Shown here one piece after another: positions 1-9,400 of a DNA stretch of 16,796 nucleotides (position 1 is its first letter; the number at the start of each line of letters is the position of its first letter). The stretch lies in contig JBKGZD010000045.1 in assembly GCA_046545795.1 (NCBI GenBank), positions 1 through 16,796 of the forward strand. The letters run 5' to 3'. This DNA is from JAGXLC01 sp046545795 (GTDB lineage Bacteria > Bacteroidota > Bacteroidia > Bacteroidales > UBA12077). Both the position numbers and the translations under genes were made by a program. The notes under the pieces are model-generated. The model was not told where the DNA came from and made no database searches. It worked only from the letters and a program-made list of their open reading frames with translations.

Positions 1-376
1 ATGCTTCTGACTTTCTTGATACCCATTTACTAACCCTAAAACTAAATGAAAAAACTAAAACCCTTTAACATAATACAGATTTTCGGGATTAAAATCTTAC
101 TAAATTAAACGATTATTTTTAAATTTTGTTGCAAAAAGTATATTTTTTTACACCATTAATTATCTAGTCTTAAGCAATTTATTATAAAAAACATAGAGAA
201 ATTTATATAAAGTAAAACTTAAATGATAAAAATCATTGCTTCCAGACATATGAATTAATCATATTTACGGAATAAAAAAAAATACATGTTTTTAAAACAT
301 TTTTTTTAATAAAACCTTTATCAGATTTTTTCGTCTATAGACGTTATAAAATGAAATAAACAGACTATAAAATATT
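1..376. other. AT-rich leader region upstream of the carboxylase gene
   Basis: No gene can be supported here. The stretch is very AT-rich and carries three inverted repeats: ATATGA/TCATAT arms at 247-263, ATGTTTT/AAAACAT arms at 286-300 flanked by an A-run and a T-run (resembling a weak AT hairpin), and a perfect 12-bp palindrome CGTCTATAGACG at 332-343, 33 bp before the downstream ATG. I found no exact TAnnTTTG -7 box on the plus strand. On the minus strand an ATG at 26-24 opens at least eight codons (MGIKKVRS) running off the left edge. It could be the start of a leftward gene, but it is too short to call. Confidence 0.5.
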
Positions 377-2113
377 ATGCAAAGAGAAATAAAATTTAGC
401 TTGTTATACAGAGATATGTGGCAATCCAGTGGAAAGTACGTGCCACGTGTTGATCAATTAAAGCGTATAGCCCCGGAAATAATCAATATGGGATGCTTTT
501 CTCGTATAGAAACCAACGGCGGAGCCTTTGAGCAAGTAAATCTTCTCTATGGTGAGAATCCTAATAAAGCTGTAAGAGAATGGACAAAACCCTTTAATGA
601 AGCAGGTATTCAGACCCATATGCTGGAAAGAGCGCTCAATGGGATAAGGATGTATCCAGTACCTGCCGATGTACGAAGACTCATGTTTCAAGTTAAGAAA
701 GCCCAGGGAGTTGATATTGCAAGGTCTTTTTGTGGACTAAACGACCACAGGAATCTTGAACTGTCTATAAAATACGCAAAAGAGGCGGGAATGATTTCAC
801 AGGTAGCGCTGAGTATAACCCACTCAAAAATTCATACCAATGAGTATTATATGGGGGTTGTCGACAAAGCTGTTGAATACGGCGCTGATGAGATATGCCT
901 GAAAGACATGGCAGGAATTGGAAGGCCTGTAAATTTAGGGAACCTGGTAAAAATGATAAAAGATAAGTATCCTGATGTAGTGGTTCAATACCACGGCCAC
1001 TCAGGGCCGGGTTTCTCAGTTGCATCTACCCTTGAAACTGCTAAAGCAGGAGCCGACTATATTGATGTTGCCATGGAACCTCTCTCCTGGGGAATGGTAC
1101 ACGCTGATATAATCACCATCCAGGCAATGCTTAAAGATGCAGGGTTTAAAGTACCTGATATTAACATGGATGCTTACATGAAAGTGAGAGCTTTAAATAA
1201 TGAATTCATTGACGACTTCCTTGGCTATTTCATCAACCCACGAAACAGGTACATGTCATCTCTGCTTGTTAAGGCAGGACTTCCCGGTGGAATGATGGGA
1301 AGCATGATGGCTGATTTAAAAAATGTGCAGCAAGGATTAAACCAAACCCTGGAAGCCAATGGTAAAAAACCGCTTACAGAGGATGAATTACTAAATAAAC
1401 TATTTGACGAAGTAGTCGATATTTGGCCAAAACTGGGTTATCCACCTCTTGTAACACCTTTCAGCCAGTATGTGAAAAACATTGCATTGCTTAATGTAAT
1501 GGCTGAGATACAAGGAAACCAAAAATTCCAGATGATCGACAATAATGCCTGGGATATGATTCTTGGTAAATCAGGAAAATTGCCCGGAAAACTTGACCCA
1601 CAAATTATAGAATTAGCCAAACAACAAGGAAAAGAATTTTATGAAGGAGTACCCCAGGATAACTACCCGGATGCTCTTGATAAATATAAAGAAGAAATGA
1701 AAGAAAATGGATGGGAATTTGGACAGGATAATGAGGAGTTATTTGAATTCGCCATGCATGAAAGACAATACAGGGACTATAAGTCAGGCGCAGCTAAAGA
1801 ACGCTTCCAGGAAGAACTGAGGAAACTGAAATCCGAGACTAAAGGAAGTGGAGAAAAACAAACAGCAGGTGGAGGAAATAAAGATATAGTTGCACCAACT
1901 ACAGGAAGGGTTTATTTTAACCTAAACTATTTTATTGAAGAAAAAACACTAGATGTAGGATCGAAAATAAAAAAAGGTGAAAGAATCTGTTACATTGAAG
2001 CAAACAATACCCTGGAAGAAATCAACTCAGCATACGAAGGCGAGGTTGAAGATATATATATAAAACAAGGCGATATCGTCAGAAAAGACGAACTAATCCT
2101 TAGCCTGAAATAA
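377..2113 (+). CDS. Pyruvate carboxylase subunit B / oxaloacetate decarboxylase alpha-like protein with degenerate biotinyl domain
   Basis: The 578-residue protein has a carboxyltransferase TIM barrel, a conserved C-terminal extension, a short Gly/Ser/Lys-rich linker (about 485-503) and a biotinyl-like domain (504-578). Barrel landmarks of the HMGL-like/PYC_OADA families are present: RD-x-W-Q at 12-16 (metal Asp13, Gln16), FCGLND near 118, the LKDMAG motif with Lys176 (the carboxylated lysine position) and metal ligands His206 and His208 in HGH. Family members move carboxyl groups between biotin and pyruvate/oxaloacetate. Here the biotin attachment motif EAMK reads EANN (N543, N544), so the accepting lysine is missing. 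The stretch 236-243 also lacks the Thr used for carboxyl transfer. The frame is intact with no frameshift. Function is therefore uncertain: it could be a biotin-independent lyase/decarboxylase, or it could use a separate carrier. No biotin carboxylase or decarboxylase membrane subunit gene is adjacent. No clear Shine-Dalgarno precedes the ATG. Confidence 0.85.
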   Translation: MQREIKFSLLYRDMWQSSGKYVPRVDQLKRIAPEIINMGCFSRIETNGGAFEQVNLLYGENPNKAVREWTKPFNEAGIQTHMLERALNGIRMYPVPADVRRLMFQVKKAQGVDIARSFCGLNDHRNLELSIKYAKEAGMISQVALSITHSKIHTNEYYMGVVDKAVEYGADEICLKDMAGIGRPVNLGNLVKMIKDKYPDVVVQYHGHSGPGFSVASTLETAKAGADYIDVAMEPLSWGMVHADIITIQAMLKDAGFKVPDINMDAYMKVRALNNEFIDDFLGYFINPRNRYMSSLLVKAGLPGGMMGSMMADLKNVQQGLNQTLEANGKKPLTEDELLNKLFDEVVDIWPKLGYPPLVTPFSQYVKNIALLNVMAEIQGNQKFQMIDNNAWDMILGKSGKLPGKLDPQIIELAKQQGKEFYEGVPQDNYPDALDKYKEEMKENGWEFGQDNEELFEFAMHERQYRDYKSGAAKERFQEELRKLKSETKGSGEKQTAGGGNKDIVAPTTGRVYFNLNYFIEEKTLDVGSKIKKGERICYIEANNTLEEINSAYEGEVEDIYIKQGDIVRKDELILSLK

Positions 2114-2120
2114 AAACCGG

Positions 2121-2285
2121 GAGGCTGTTTAAAAAGGTCTCTATACAAGACAAGCTGAAAATCAGGTTTTGCCCCTAATTCGGCAATTGCCGGAAGCCCT
2201 GATTTTCAGAAACTTCACCCGGCAGCTGCCGGGCCGGGGCAAAAAAGTTGCTGAAAATCATTTTGTAGAACTTTTTGACAGCCTC
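2121..2285. repeat. 165-bp nested palindromic element, MITE-like or structured intergenic repeat
   Basis: The element lies between two convergent genes. Its ends are imperfect terminal inverted repeats: GAGGCTGT-TTAAAAAG at 2121-2136 and CTTTTTGACAGCCTC at 2271-2285. Inside are CTGAAAATCAGG (2155-2166) pairing exactly with CCTGATTTTCAG (2198-2209), TTTTGCCCC (2167-2175) complementary to GGGGCAAAA (2236-2244), a perfect 12-bp palindrome at 2181-2192, a perfect 16-bp palindrome at 2218-2233, and a third copy of CTGAAAATCA at 2251-2260. It is more GC-rich than the surrounding intergenic DNA. Related GAGGCTGT...ACAGCCTC ends occur in intergenic repeats of Bacteroidota, to my recollection. I see no transposase and no clear target-site duplication. 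It may also act as a bidirectional terminator for the two flanking genes. Confidence 0.65.
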
Positions 2286-2331
2286 TTAAACCTTCATAAA
2301 AAAAGGATATTGGTTATTCTAAATCTGATTG

Positions 2332-3342
2332 CTAATACTTGTAACTTTTTATAATCTCTTCAGGATTCATAAGAATATCAACGTACTGTGCTCTCTTATA
2401 TACGAAAGGACTGGAAACATTTTTCCTGGATAATTTTCCCTGAAAATCTTTGATTGAAGAATAAGAGTAATTGTCCATCCATTGCTCCATTTCTTCAAGC
2501 ATTTTCTGAATAACAGAAATTTTATTTTTGTATAAAGTACTGACAACCTGAACACAATCAGCGCCAGCCAATATCATCTTAATCACATCCTCTCCTGTAA
2601 ATATTCCTGTATTGGCACATACTGCTGCATTAATATTATCATACAGCAGTCCTGAATAACGCAATGACAGTTTATGATCCCCTTTATCTGAGAGATTAAA
2701 AGGAAATGTATGTTCTTGTTTATGTATATTAATCTCAGGTTCAAATAACCGGTTAAAAAGAACAAATCCGTCAACACCCTCTGCATCGATGGCTTGCACG
2801 ATATTCAGGATATTTGAATAAAAAGGACTCAATTTCACACTGACAGGTATAGAAATTTGTTTGCGAATATTCTTTAAAATGGATAGTTGCTCCTCTTCAA
2901 TTGAGACTCCTTCTTTGTCAATAGCATAAGGAATATGAAAAAAATTCAGCTCTATGGCATCTACGCCGGTACCTTCTATTTTTTTTGCATAATCTACCCA
3001 CGTGTCATTATAAACAGCATTCAGGCTTGCAATCACAGGTATACCTAATGTTGCTTTTGCCCTTTGAAGTTCAAGAAGATGTTCCTCTGGTCCGGCATGT
3101 TGAATATTAGGGTGAGTAGATATCATTTCCGGATGTCTGTCATCAAATTCGCTAAGTTCCTCATCTAATTGAGCTCGTTCCAGTTGTATTTGTTCTTCAA
3201 ACAAAGATTTATACACAACTGCTGATGCACCGGCTTTTTCCATTTCCTGGAGCTTATTCAAATTCTGAGAAAGATTGCATGCTCCCACTATTATAGGATT
3301 CTTCAACTGAAGTCCCATATATTTTGTAGTTAAGTCTGCCAT
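2332..3342 (-). CDS. Dihydroorotate dehydrogenase-like FMN protein
   Basis: The 336-residue protein is a cytosolic TIM-barrel flavoprotein of the PyrD superfamily. Visible features are an N-terminal GLxLKNPIIVGA segment (10-21), VYKSLF with Lys45, VKLSP with Lys170, LFNR with Asn197, and a C-terminal FMN-phosphate segment ANTGIF...AGADCVQVVST (243-269). Class 1 dihydroorotate dehydrogenases have a Cys and class 2 a Ser as catalytic base after the ExN motif. Here the equivalent stretch is ELNFFHIPY (131-139) with neither, so a role in pyrimidine synthesis is unlikely. Proteins of this type are usually annotated dihydroorotate dehydrogenase-like with unknown substrate. The gene starts 70 nt after the histidine kinase stop codon and could be co-transcribed with it. 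An imperfect promoter (TTTTG, about 19 nt, TAATTTG) can be read on the minus strand in that gap. The ATG start matches the conserved N-terminus. Confidence 0.82.
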   Translation of the reverse strand: MADLTTKYMGLQLKNPIIVGACNLSQNLNKLQEMEKAGASAVVYKSLFEEQIQLERAQLDEELSEFDDRHPEMISTHPNIQHAGPEEHLLELQRAKATLGIPVIASLNAVYNDTWVDYAKKIEGTGVDAIELNFFHIPYAIDKEGVSIEEEQLSILKNIRKQISIPVSVKLSPFYSNILNIVQAIDAEGVDGFVLFNRLFEPEINIHKQEHTFPFNLSDKGDHKLSLRYSGLLYDNINAAVCANTGIFTGEDVIKMILAGADCVQVVSTLYKNKISVIQKMLEEMEQWMDNYSYSSIKDFQGKLSRKNVSSPFVYKRAQYVDILMNPEEIIKSYKY

Positions 3343-3412
3343 AATATAGAAGTTTTTAAGTTATACTATATTATAGAACAAATTACAAAAAAAAACGTTC
3401 ATGCAAAATAAA

Positions 3413-6319
3413 CTAATAAATGAAAGGAAGGATTATTTCAACCCTCGTACCCCTTGGCTGGCCTTTTTCATCATACAAATCCACATAATTAATATCGATT
3501 TCATCACTATAAAGAGAATTAAGTACTTTGATTCTATCCTCAGTAATTTTTGAACCCAGCGACTTTTTTAACGGTCCTTTACTCATCTTGATTTCCTCTG
3601 CCCTTTTTCTTCCAACTCCATTATCCTCAATGATACAAAATAGTGAAGTGTTTTTTAACTGAACTTCTATTTTAATAAAACCTTTATCCTTTTTATGTAA
3701 AAGACCGTGTCTTATTGAGTTTTCTACATAAGGCTGTAAAAGCAATGCCGGAACTTTATATTCATAAGTGTTCAAAGTATCATCAATCTTTATTTCATAG
3801 CTAAAAGATTCTTCGAACCTTAAGGCTTCCAATTCCAGGTATAAATCCAGTCCTCTTATTTCATCTTCAACAGGGACGAAAGTATGTTGAGAATTATCCA
3901 AAACAATACGCATTAACTTCGCAAATTTTGTCAAATACTTTAAAGACGAAGTTGTATCTTCATCCAAAAGAAAATACTGAATAGAATTTAAAGTATTAAA
4001 AATAAAATGAGGGTTCATCTGCTGTCTTAAAATCTTCTGCTTATAAGCATTAATATCGTTCATCAGGACATTGCGCTTGCGTATCATTTTAACCCGGTAA
4101 TAAAAAACAACAAGACCTGCTCCCCCTAAAATTAATACAAGCAAAACCAAAAACCACCAGGATTGCCAAAACGGCCTTTGAATACTAAACTGAATAACTG
4201 CAGGCTCTTCACTCCAATTACCATACTCATCCTGAGCTTTAACTTCGAAAGTATAATGACCCGGAGATAACGAAGGATAGGTTGTTGTATTTTTATTTGT
4301 ATAATTCCAATTGGTATCCAAACCCTTTAACCTGTATCTATATCTTACATTGCCTTTACTTTTAAAAGACAAGCCCACAAAATTTACAGATATATAATTT
4401 TCATTATTGCTAAGTTCATAATAAGGCTCAACTATTGTATCCAACCCGTTTACTGAAACAGAATTAATATAAGTTTTTGGGGATGTCTTTTTGGATTTTA
4501 TTATATGTTCTGGGAAATAAGTCATCCCCTTTGTTGTTGCTACGTAAATTAAATCATCTTTTATCTCAATATCATTGACCTGTGAATATGGCAAGCCATT
4601 TAATGAGGTTAAGTTCACTATATCAAATTCTTGATTTGAACGATCTGTAAAATCAATCCGGGACAAGCCCTTGTTAGTGGCAGTCCAGATAACAGAATCT
4701 TTAATTTTAAAACTTCTGACAGAATTATTCACAAGACCATCTTCTTCAGTAATTTTAAAAAATTCATTATCAGAAAGAAAAATTAACCCTTCTCCTCTTG
4801 TTGCAATCAGTAAATACTTATGAAACTTTTCAATATGAGTTATTCTTACATATAAATCGGAGTGTTCTTTACCCATGTGAGTATATTGTCCGTTTTCATA
4901 TTTCCACAAACCATCAATACCACCCAGGTAATACACTTCACTTGAATCGTGGTAAATGGAAGTAATACGCATACAAAATGAATCCTGACGGCAGGAGCGA
5001 TACACAGGTTTCCAATTGACAAACTTGTCAAGTCCCTCAGAAGAAGAACAAACCAAAGAATCCTTGCCCATTATCAGAAAATCCAATGGAGGTCTGTTAA
5101 TTAACTGTTTTGTTGTTAGATTTTCCTCCACAGAAAAAAGCCCATTATGTAAAGAAACCAATAATCTATCACCATATGAATCATAATCCAGTTTATGCAA
5201 CCCTTTGGTTGTTTCTACATTAAGAGAAATGTTTTTTATATTTCCATTTCTGTAGCGAGAAATATAAGCTGAGTTATAACCGAGCCAGATATTACCGTTT
5301 GGATCAGCGTCAATGGCCTCAATTTTGTTTGAATGTAATCCCCTTTCCTTATTTAGATGATACATCTCTATATTGGGCGTATAAAAGACCCCATCATCGA
5401 GGGTTGTAAACCAATGGGCTCCCTCTCTGTCTTTCATTACAGAGGAAATTGGTTTTCCCTGTAAAAAAGTTGACACGATTTTCAGATTATCCAGACGAAC
5501 CAGGTGCACACCGGAAGTAGTTCCAACCCACATTTGATCATTGCCTTCCCTGGAAAGCCAGATAATTTCAACTCCTAAATCGTTAATATCTATAACTTTT
5601 TTTTCAGTGAGCTTATAAATTTTTTTATTTTGTGCAAGGATGATGTAATCGCCTATTTTTTCTGTAAAAACGTGACTCTGGCTTGGACCATCATCTTTGA
5701 AAGCTTCATGATTGATAGAAAATATACTATCCTGTGTATGTATATCAATCTTTGAGAAATCCATCCTTCGATGAACAGAAAAATAATTATCATCGATTTC
5801 AAATATGTCCAGAGCATTGTCCTCTGCATTATTCAATCTGTCAATATTTCCAGAGCTATCAATTCTTATAAGTCCGAAATTGCGGATTCCATAAGAGATG
5901 TTATCATCTTCATCTACATGAAAGACAGTTTTATTCTGCAACCGGTTTCTGTTAAAACTGTTAATTAATTTTTCATTATGCTCATAAGCATGAATTTCAC
6001 CCTGGTAATAATAGCAAAGCTTCAGAGAAAAAGAAGTAAACCATATTCTACCCTTGTAATCTTCATAGATATCAAATACAGTATTATCTACCAGGCCATC
6101 ATCAAGTGTATAATTGGTGAACTGATAGCCATCGAACCTGCTTACGCCAAAATCTGTGGCAAACCATATATAATCTTTTGAATCCTGGTAAACGTAATAT
6201 ACTTCATCTGAAGGTAATCCATCTTCGATATTATACTGATCATACAATGGCTCCTGTGAAAAAGCATAAAAAAAGCTAAAAAAATTAAGAAAGAAAATAA
6301 GGAATAATCGTTCTAACAT
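3413..6319 (-). CDS. Periplasmic-propeller / Y_Y_Y sensor histidine kinase, LytS/YehU-type
   Basis: The 968-residue membrane sensor has a signal peptide (about 1-22, hydrophobic and ending FSQ), then many two-component regulator propeller repeats recognisable by IWFAT..GVSRFDG, MWVGTTSGV, IWLGY, IWTATNKGLSRI and IYVATTKGM. A Y_Y_Y domain follows (about 643-717, with YRYRLKGLD and PGHYTFEVKA), then one transmembrane helix (about 721-742). The cytoplasmic His_kinase domain has the phospho-acceptor His771 in QMNPHFIFNTLNS, and the HATPase has an N-box QPYVENSIRHG (Asn867) and a G-box EDNGVG (898-903). There is no receiver or AraC output domain, so it is not a complete hybrid system. LytS-type kinases normally signal to LytTR regulators, but none is encoded in this window, making it an orphan here. 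The start is supported by the signal peptide and a purine-rich AGGCAGGGAAG before the ATG. The ligand is unknown. Confidence 0.9.
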   Translation of the reverse strand: MLERLFLIFFLNFFSFFYAFSQEPLYDQYNIEDGLPSDEVYYVYQDSKDYIWFATDFGVSRFDGYQFTNYTLDDGLVDNTVFDIYEDYKGRIWFTSFSLKLCYYYQGEIHAYEHNEKLINSFNRNRLQNKTVFHVDEDDNISYGIRNFGLIRIDSSGNIDRLNNAEDNALDIFEIDDNYFSVHRRMDFSKIDIHTQDSIFSINHEAFKDDGPSQSHVFTEKIGDYIILAQNKKIYKLTEKKVIDINDLGVEIIWLSREGNDQMWVGTTSGVHLVRLDNLKIVSTFLQGKPISSVMKDREGAHWFTTLDDGVFYTPNIEMYHLNKERGLHSNKIEAIDADPNGNIWLGYNSAYISRYRNGNIKNISLNVETTKGLHKLDYDSYGDRLLVSLHNGLFSVEENLTTKQLINRPPLDFLIMGKDSLVCSSSEGLDKFVNWKPVYRSCRQDSFCMRITSIYHDSSEVYYLGGIDGLWKYENGQYTHMGKEHSDLYVRITHIEKFHKYLLIATRGEGLIFLSDNEFFKITEEDGLVNNSVRSFKIKDSVIWTATNKGLSRIDFTDRSNQEFDIVNLTSLNGLPYSQVNDIEIKDDLIYVATTKGMTYFPEHIIKSKKTSPKTYINSVSVNGLDTIVEPYYELSNNENYISVNFVGLSFKSKGNVRYRYRLKGLDTNWNYTNKNTTTYPSLSPGHYTFEVKAQDEYGNWSEEPAVIQFSIQRPFWQSWWFLVLLVLILGGAGLVVFYYRVKMIRKRNVLMNDINAYKQKILRQQMNPHFIFNTLNSIQYFLLDEDTTSSLKYLTKFAKLMRIVLDNSQHTFVPVEDEIRGLDLYLELEALRFEESFSYEIKIDDTLNTYEYKVPALLLQPYVENSIRHGLLHKKDKGFIKIEVQLKNTSLFCIIEDNGVGRKRAEEIKMSKGPLKKSLGSKITEDRIKVLNSLYSDEIDINYVDLYDEKGQPRGTRVEIILPFIY

Positions 6320-6441
6320 CAGACTTCCCTGCCTCTAGTTTTTATTGAGAAAAATGCTTGTAGACCTAAATCAATATTATACGATAACGATTTAAGTTTT
6401 AAAACGTTTCAGTTTAATATTAATTATTGAGTAAATATACC

Positions 6442-6475
6442 AAAAAAAGAAGCAGGCCAATATGACCTGCTTCTT
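6442..6475 (-). terminator. Intrinsic terminator of nifJ
   Basis: A perfect 10-bp stem, AAGAAGCAGG (6447-6456) with CCTGCTTCTT (6466-6475), encloses a 9-nt loop. Read on the minus strand it is followed by a run of T (complement of A 6442-6448). It lies 25 nt after the stop codon of the pyruvate:ferredoxin oxidoreductase gene and separates it from the kinase gene. Confidence 0.85.
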
Positions 6476-6499
6476 AAATTTTTAAACGAAACGGATTAT

Positions 6500-9400
6500 T
6501 TATTCAGAATCCGCCATCTTTTTATATTTATTATATCTCCATTTTGCATCTTCCTCCACTTGCTTGAATAATATTTCAGCTGATTTTGGGAACGATTTCT
6601 TCAATGAAGTATAACGTACTTCACCGTTCAGGAAATCCTGGAATTTGCTCCAATCCGGTTCTTTTGAATCGAGAACAAAAGGATTCTTACCTTCTTTCTC
6701 AAGAACAGGATTATATCGGAAATTCTGCCAGAAACCGGCTGAAACAGCCTTTTTCATTTCATCCTGTGCTTTACCCATTCCACCTTTGATACCATGGTTG
6801 ATACAAGGAGAATAAGCAATAATTACAGAAGGTCCGGGATATGCCTCAGCTTCTTTAATCGCCTTAAAGAACTGATTCTGGCTTGCTCCCATTGCTACCT
6901 GGGCAACATAAACATGACCATAATTGATTGCCATCATTCCGAGGTCTTTTTTCCTGGTTTTCATACCAGAAGCAGCAAACTTAGCTACTGCACCAGCTGG
7001 TGTTGCTTTGGAAGCTTGTCCACCAGTATTGGAGTAAACCTCAGTATCGAGTACCAGTAAATTCACATCTTCGCCGGTAGCAATTACATGGTCAAGCCCA
7101 CCATAACCGATATCATAAGCCCAGCCATCGCCTCCGATAATCCAAACGGATTTCTTGATGAGGTAATCTTTTAGCTGAAGGATTTCTTTTGCAATTTGGT
7201 TATCTTCTTTTTTAAGAGCTTTAACAACTTTATCTGCGATTTCTTTTGAACCCTCAGCCTTATCTTTATTATCAAGCCATTCTTTCAATACCGCTTTCGT
7301 ATCAGAAGACACACTATCATCAAGAAGGACGTTCATCTTCAGGGCTATTCTGTTTCTCAGTTTATTAACCCCGATTGCCATACCATAACCATATTCAGCA
7401 TTATCCTCAAACAGGGAATTTGCCCATGCAGGGCCTCTTCCATCTTTTCCTGCTTTATATGGTGTTGAAGGTGCTGAGCCTCCGTAGATTGAGGAACAAC
7501 CAGTAGCATTGGCTATCATCATTCGATCACCAAATAATTGAGTGATAACCTTTATATAAGGCGTTTCGCCACAACCAGGACAAGCGCCATGGAATTCAAA
7601 CAATGGTTCAGCAAACTGACTGTTCTTAAGTGTCTTCTCTTTAGGTACGATAGTATCTTTGTATCCCACTTTTTCAGACATGTACTCCCACTTCTCTTGC
7701 TGTTCCATCTGGGATTCCAGTGATTTCATTTCAAGAGCTTTATTTGGAGCAGGACATACATCAACACAGTTTTCACAACCAGTACAATCGAGCGGACTAA
7801 TCTGAATTCTGAAATTGTATTCTTTGATACCACCTTTACCTTTAATAGTGTCAGTATCTTTGGGTGCATTTGCCAATTCTTCATCCGTTAAGAGGAATGG
7901 CCTGATAACAGCATGTGGGCAAACATATGCACACTGGTTGCATTGGATACAATTATCTGCTATCCACTCAGGGACATGGACTGCAACACCCCGTTTTTCA
8001 TATTGAGTGGTTCCGGCAGGGAATGTACCGTCTTCTCTTCCCACAAAAGCGCTAACAGGAAGACTGTCTCCTTTCTGAAGATTAATAGTTTCAGCAACAT
8101 TTCTGACAAATTCCGGCAGTTCTCTGCCATCTTCATCTTTAGCTGCAGGTTTGATATTCTTCCATTCAGCAGGAATTTCTATTTTTTCAACTTCTGCTCC
8201 GCGGTCTACTGCCTTATGATTCATATTAACAATATCTTCACCTTTCTTTCCAAATGTTTTCACAATAGCATCTTTCATTTCTTGAACCGCCTTGTCATAA
8301 GGAATAACGTTAGCAACTTTAAAAAACGCAGACTGCATAATTGTGTTGGTTCTTCCTCCCAACCCAATTTCCTCTGCAATCTTTGTAGCGTTAATGATAT
8401 AGAAGTTAACATTCTTTTCTGCAAGTTGCTTTTTAAACTTATCAGGAAGTTTCTCCATAGTTTCTTCCTTATCCCATATGCTATTTAGCAAGAAAGTTCC
8501 TCCTTCTTTTATACCATCAAGCATATCATACTTTTGTAAATATGCTGGAACGTGGCATGCAACGAAATCAGGAGCACCCACAAGGTAAGATGAACGAATC
8601 GGATGATCTCCAAATCTGAGGTGAGAAACAGTAAATCCACCTGATTTTTTGGAGTCGTAAGAGAAATATCCCTGTGCAAATTTATCAGTTGTTTCACCGA
8701 TAATTTTTATTGAGTTTTTATTAGCACCAACTGTTCCATCTCCACCAATACCATAAAATTTACCTTCAAATGTTCCTTCAGGTACTACACTCAATGGTTC
8801 TTTAGATGGTAATGAAGCATAGGTGACATCATCAACAATACTAATGGTGAATTGATCTTTAGGCTCGTTTTGTTTAAGATTTTCAAATACAGCAAGAATG
8901 TCTTCCGGCTTTGTATCTTTGGAGCTTAAACCGTAGCGACCGCCTACAATCAAAGGAGCATTTTCTTTGTTATAGAATAAATTCTTAATATCAAGATAAA
9001 GTGGCTCACCCATTGCTCCCGGCTCTTTTGTTCTGTCGAGTACTGCTATTCTCTTGACAGAATCCGGAAGTGCTTTCATGAAATATTTTTCAGAGAATGG
9101 ACGATAAAGATGCACAGCAATTAATCCAACTTTTTCCCCTTTGCTGTTCAATTTATCTACAACTTCTCTGATGGTTTCTGTCACTGAGCCCATTGCTATA
9201 ATTATGTTTTCTGCATCCTCAGCTCCGTGGTAATTGAAAGGATGATACTCCCTGCCGGTCATTTTTGTAATTTCCTGCATATATTCTTCTACCATATCAG
9301 GTATAGGCTCATAAAATTTATTGCATGCCTCTCTTGCCTGGAAGAAAATATCAGGATTCTGAGCGGTTCCTCTTGTCACCGGATGCTCCGGACTAAGAGA

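Noticed and set aside
2169..2354. 61-codon plus-strand ORF between the convergent genes
   Set aside because: It lies almost wholly in the palindromic element and runs into the end of the flavoprotein gene; its peptide reflects the repeats.
7913..8488. 191-codon ORF antisense to nifJ
   Set aside because: It is a shadow of the strongly conserved nifJ frame, with no recognisable domain and no promoter or start signal.
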